From positions 32,325,383-32,389,382 of the forward strand of contig NC_069124.1 in NCBI RefSeq assembly GCF_026914265.1: DNA of 64,000 nucleotides, written 5' to 3'. Each line of letters starts with the position of its first letter. Position 1 is the stretch's first letter. This document shows positions 60,900 to 64,000 of the stretch, piece by piece. Made by a program: the position numbers and the translations under genes. Source of the stretch: Mya arenaria. Lineage: Eukaryota; Mollusca; Bivalvia; Myida; Myidae. A model generated the notes under the pieces. The model saw only the letters and a list, made by a program, of their open reading frames with translations. It was not told where the DNA came from and did not search any database.

Positions 60900-63787
60900 G
60901 CCCATGCCGCATCTAGGTATTGCTGGCGTTAACTTTGTTTTCAAAATAAATGCATTTCTTATGTACATGAACACATTACAATATATACTATACTTACATC
61001 CGAGCACTGATAACATATATTTATAAACAAGTGTTGCTCCTGTGAGTAACTGAGAAGAACAGACGAGCTTCAGCTTGTCTTATTCATTAAAACGTCTAGA
61101 TATGGTCAGCATCGGTCATTTGCGTCGTTATCAACGTGCAATACCGTCTTTAATGTATGAACTAATTAAAAAATACTAATACTATCAACTTGATGCACTG
61201 ATTGATAATGCACAATCTCATATTGAAATTTTTAAAATCCATAAGCTCTGCCTTTTGCTGCTGTCCTCAACTGAGAGAAAAAGACGAACGTTCATATGAT
61301 TCGCTTATTTTAACTTTATTCAATTAGATCCTTGTGTAGGAGTACAGGAGTGTGCAACATAATTATAACATCGGTGAGATGTATCTAGATCTTATCATAC
61401 TAGTTTGTTTGATTAGTACCTAGAGTATATATTACATAAGGGGAGAAATTAACGATGGGTCTAGAATATGTTAACCTTCCTCATAATGATGAGCCATTGT
61501 AGCGCCACCCGGCCAGTGTAACGTTTTTACCCTGATATGATTTTAGTTCCTAGGTCGGTTTTCAATGTTATACTCAGCAAATAAATAACGGACCAATACA
61601 GAAATTGAAATCAATGATGTATAACCATAAGATTGACTTAAGTTGCATATAATGTGCCAACCCTTATATCATTCTAGTTCCGTGATGTCCGTAAGGTACG
61701 GTTTATTAACAGTTAACTCTACAGTTCTACAAATCATTAGTACTGATACATTGTTCAATATATGTTACGTGACATCGTACATTTTAGTCTTTAAACGAAA
61801 GGTAGTTAACTCGTGCAATGTTAGCAACTTTCATATAGCTTATTTAACGAAAGTTGTTGCGCATTGAAAATTCAACAAGGAAGTTATCCATTAATAATAG
61901 ACGATTTTTTTTTCCAGGATATCTTTATGGTCAGACAATCTGACCTATTTCTTGGGATTGGTTTTAGGGTTTTTCTTCAAAATGATGCAAACATCAAAAT
62001 GTTTACAAGATAACCCTAGAAATCTGATTCACAATCTAATTATTTTAGCGATGAATATTCCCTTCTGTTGGTGCTAAACACTTCCCCAAAAATGCCCCAA
62101 AAAGACATGTTTTACAACAGATTTTATATATTGCCATATCGTCGTCGATTACCCTTGGTCCTCGTTTTAGGTTCCGATTTATCGGTACCTTTTAGAGTTC
62201 TTTGTTGAGTTTTAACGTATTTATTTTACAACGATTGTGAAATAAGTTACTACAACAATATTTTAATGATAGTGTGGTCTTGTGTTATGGGGGAAACCGG
62301 ACACATCCCAACCCTTTTACCTAGGCAGGGAATAGAACTTTGGTCGCCTAGGTTTAGAACTGTAACGTATGAAAATAATAATGCCTTTGAAAAAGCATAA
62401 TATTCGCACAACAAATTTTATTTTCGCCACAGAAAAAGGTTGGGCATTTTTATGCAATAGGAATGCACCACATGAACTGATCAGTTCAATAGCAATGCGT
62501 ATACTTATCAACAAATAGTTCAGCTAATTCAATAAGAATTTCAATTAAAGAAATCAAAATGATTGATATCCTAATTGCATTTTAAACAGAAAACATGTTG
62601 ATTTAATGATCACTTAGACAATGCGTATTCGATAAAGTAAATAGACGAGGTAATTGTCGTTACTAATGATTTAGTTTATGGTTTAACTATTTTCGGTTCA
62701 ATTCAGTGTAGTTCATAGGTGAAACAAATCGCATATGAAATGTTAGTTTTGATAAAGTTTGCAGGTAATGGGATAAATGGTGTGGCACTGTATGATAAAA
62801 TGTTTCCATAACAATTTCTTCGCACGTGAAAATAGGATCCTATTCGTCCCAAATGTGAAGACTGGGATCTCATTTCACAAAACAGAGTCACACATATCTC
62901 AAAACAAGTAAAACTTGCGTTCCATACAGGTTTTTGGTGTGAAATGAAATCCCCTTCATCGAATTACATTATCAATGTGCAGTTATATTAAAAATGAGCA
63001 TGTTTACATATGAATCCCGTTTTTCCAAATATTGCTGGTTTATAAACTCCGGAAAGTTTTACTGTAGTTGTATGTGGATGCACCCAGTAAATGCAGAGTT
63101 ATGACCGCTGAATAATCTTTAGAACATGCAATATTGAGTCGCGCGTGTCTTAAAAAATATTTAAGCTAGTGTTATGAATCTTTACAAGAGTGTTTACCTG
63201 ACCAGCATGCGCAATAAGTTTAAGCCCTTTATTTTTTTTGAAAATATGGCGACTTTAAAGCCAGAGTAATGAAAGGTCATGTACATCAGCCCATTGTTTA
63301 AAGCCGGTTAAAGTCTTGGTTTTTTAAAGGATTCCAAAATGTTCATTGAAAGGTTTATATTTAAGTTATTAAAATACTAACGAATCAAACTGTTTTACTG
63401 AGTCAACATGCTAATATAATACCTGTAGAAAAAATATTTTTATACAGTTCGCTACTGATGTAATGGGTGTGGTTGCCTCCACTAATAGTAGAGTTCTTGC
63501 AGATAAAAGCAAATAATCTTTGGGTGTGTTTATGGTGGTGCTCAACGTCATGGTCCTTGAATTAATAAAAATAGGCATATTGAGCCTGAAATTTTGTGAT
63601 GCATTTATCTAATAAGTCATTTGAGATAGAGTCATCATCCTTCGCAATGATGTTAGTCTGCATATCAAGTTATGCACGTTGGTAAAGGTCAAGGTCACAG
63701 TCGCTTGAAATCGTGAGATATGGGTTTTCATCCCCATCTAAACTTCAAATTAGATAAAAGTGCACGTTGGCATGTTAGTATACTGAA
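60900..63787. other. Non-coding distal part of unit C
   Basis: Counterpart of 17540-20428; no gene seen. Confidence 0.5.
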
Positions 63788-64000
63788 GGTATATTTCGAG
63801 GTGATATGTAGGTATATTTCGAGGGGATATGTATGTGTATTTCGAGGTGATACGTAGGTATATTTCGAAGTGATAAGCAAGTATATTTCGAGGTGATATG
63901 TAGGTTTATTTCGAGGTGATAAGTAAGTATATTCCGAGGTACACTTCGAGGTGATACGGAGGTATATTCTGATGTGATAAGTAGGTATTTTCGAGGTGAT
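63788..64000 (+). repeat. Start of the 23-bp minisatellite, copy C
   Basis: The first nine or so monomers match those of 20429-20641 one for one, including irregular ones, and the array runs out of the window. Its length beyond cannot be judged. Confidence 0.9.

Larger units (their letters stand above)
43391..64000. repeat. Long direct repeat, copy C (matches 1-20641)
   Basis: Every feature of copy A recurs in the same order and orientation; the copy is cut by the window end inside the 23-bp minisatellite. Differences from A that matter: one base lost in CHS exon 4 (49920), one lost in the ORF at 55523, one gained in THAP exon 2 and one lost in THAP exon 1, and shortened homopolymers and TG tract. 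Confidence 0.95.

Overview
The window is animal nuclear DNA. It is AT-rich, its genes are split by GT-AG introns, and it is dense in short inverted-repeat elements, tRNA-derived repeats and minisatellites. The multi-exon genes encode animal-type chitin synthases, and the repeat families resemble those I know from bivalve molluscs, so a bivalve is the best guess (inference, not proven). There is no bacterial-style organisation.

Layout: the window is an array of chitin synthase (CHS) units. Unit A (1 to about 22,250) carries an apparently complete 11-exon CHS gene (4620-10700, 1,218 aa by my splice model). Downstream are a broken unidentified gene (12.0-14.0 kb), a tRNA-derived repeat, a TTAA-flanked MITE, a minus-strand THAP zinc-finger gene (14593-15429), an orphan exon (17.35 kb) and a 1.8-kb minisatellite of 23-bp units. 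Unit B (about 22,260-43,390) is a strongly diverged paralogue. Its CHS gene (25391-32937) keeps the same exon order but is a pseudogene with many lesions. Its downstream part differs from A: a cluster of hairpin-forming inverted repeats, a LINE reverse-transcriptase relic, a 100-base assembly gap, two exons of a small membrane protein and a 62-bp minisatellite. Unit C (43391-64000, running off the window) repeats unit A almost base for base. It differs by a few substitutions and by many single-base indels, several in homopolymers.

The central question is whether C is a real recent duplication of A or the same locus assembled twice. The A-to-C spacing of about 43.39 kb could mean that an A+B pair was duplicated in tandem. 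The 100-N gap inside B and the homopolymer indels fit assembly error just as well. The difference matters: one missing base in C exon 4 is all that makes C a pseudogene, and homopolymer differences between A and C affect the THAP gene.

Functionally, the CHS genes encode multi-pass membrane glycosyltransferases that polymerise UDP-GlcNAc into chitin, which in molluscs serves shell matrix, radula or gut lining. A and B have decayed in a complementary way. A keeps the whole catalytic core but has lost an acidic C-terminal tail to a stop codon; B keeps the tail but has lost the core.
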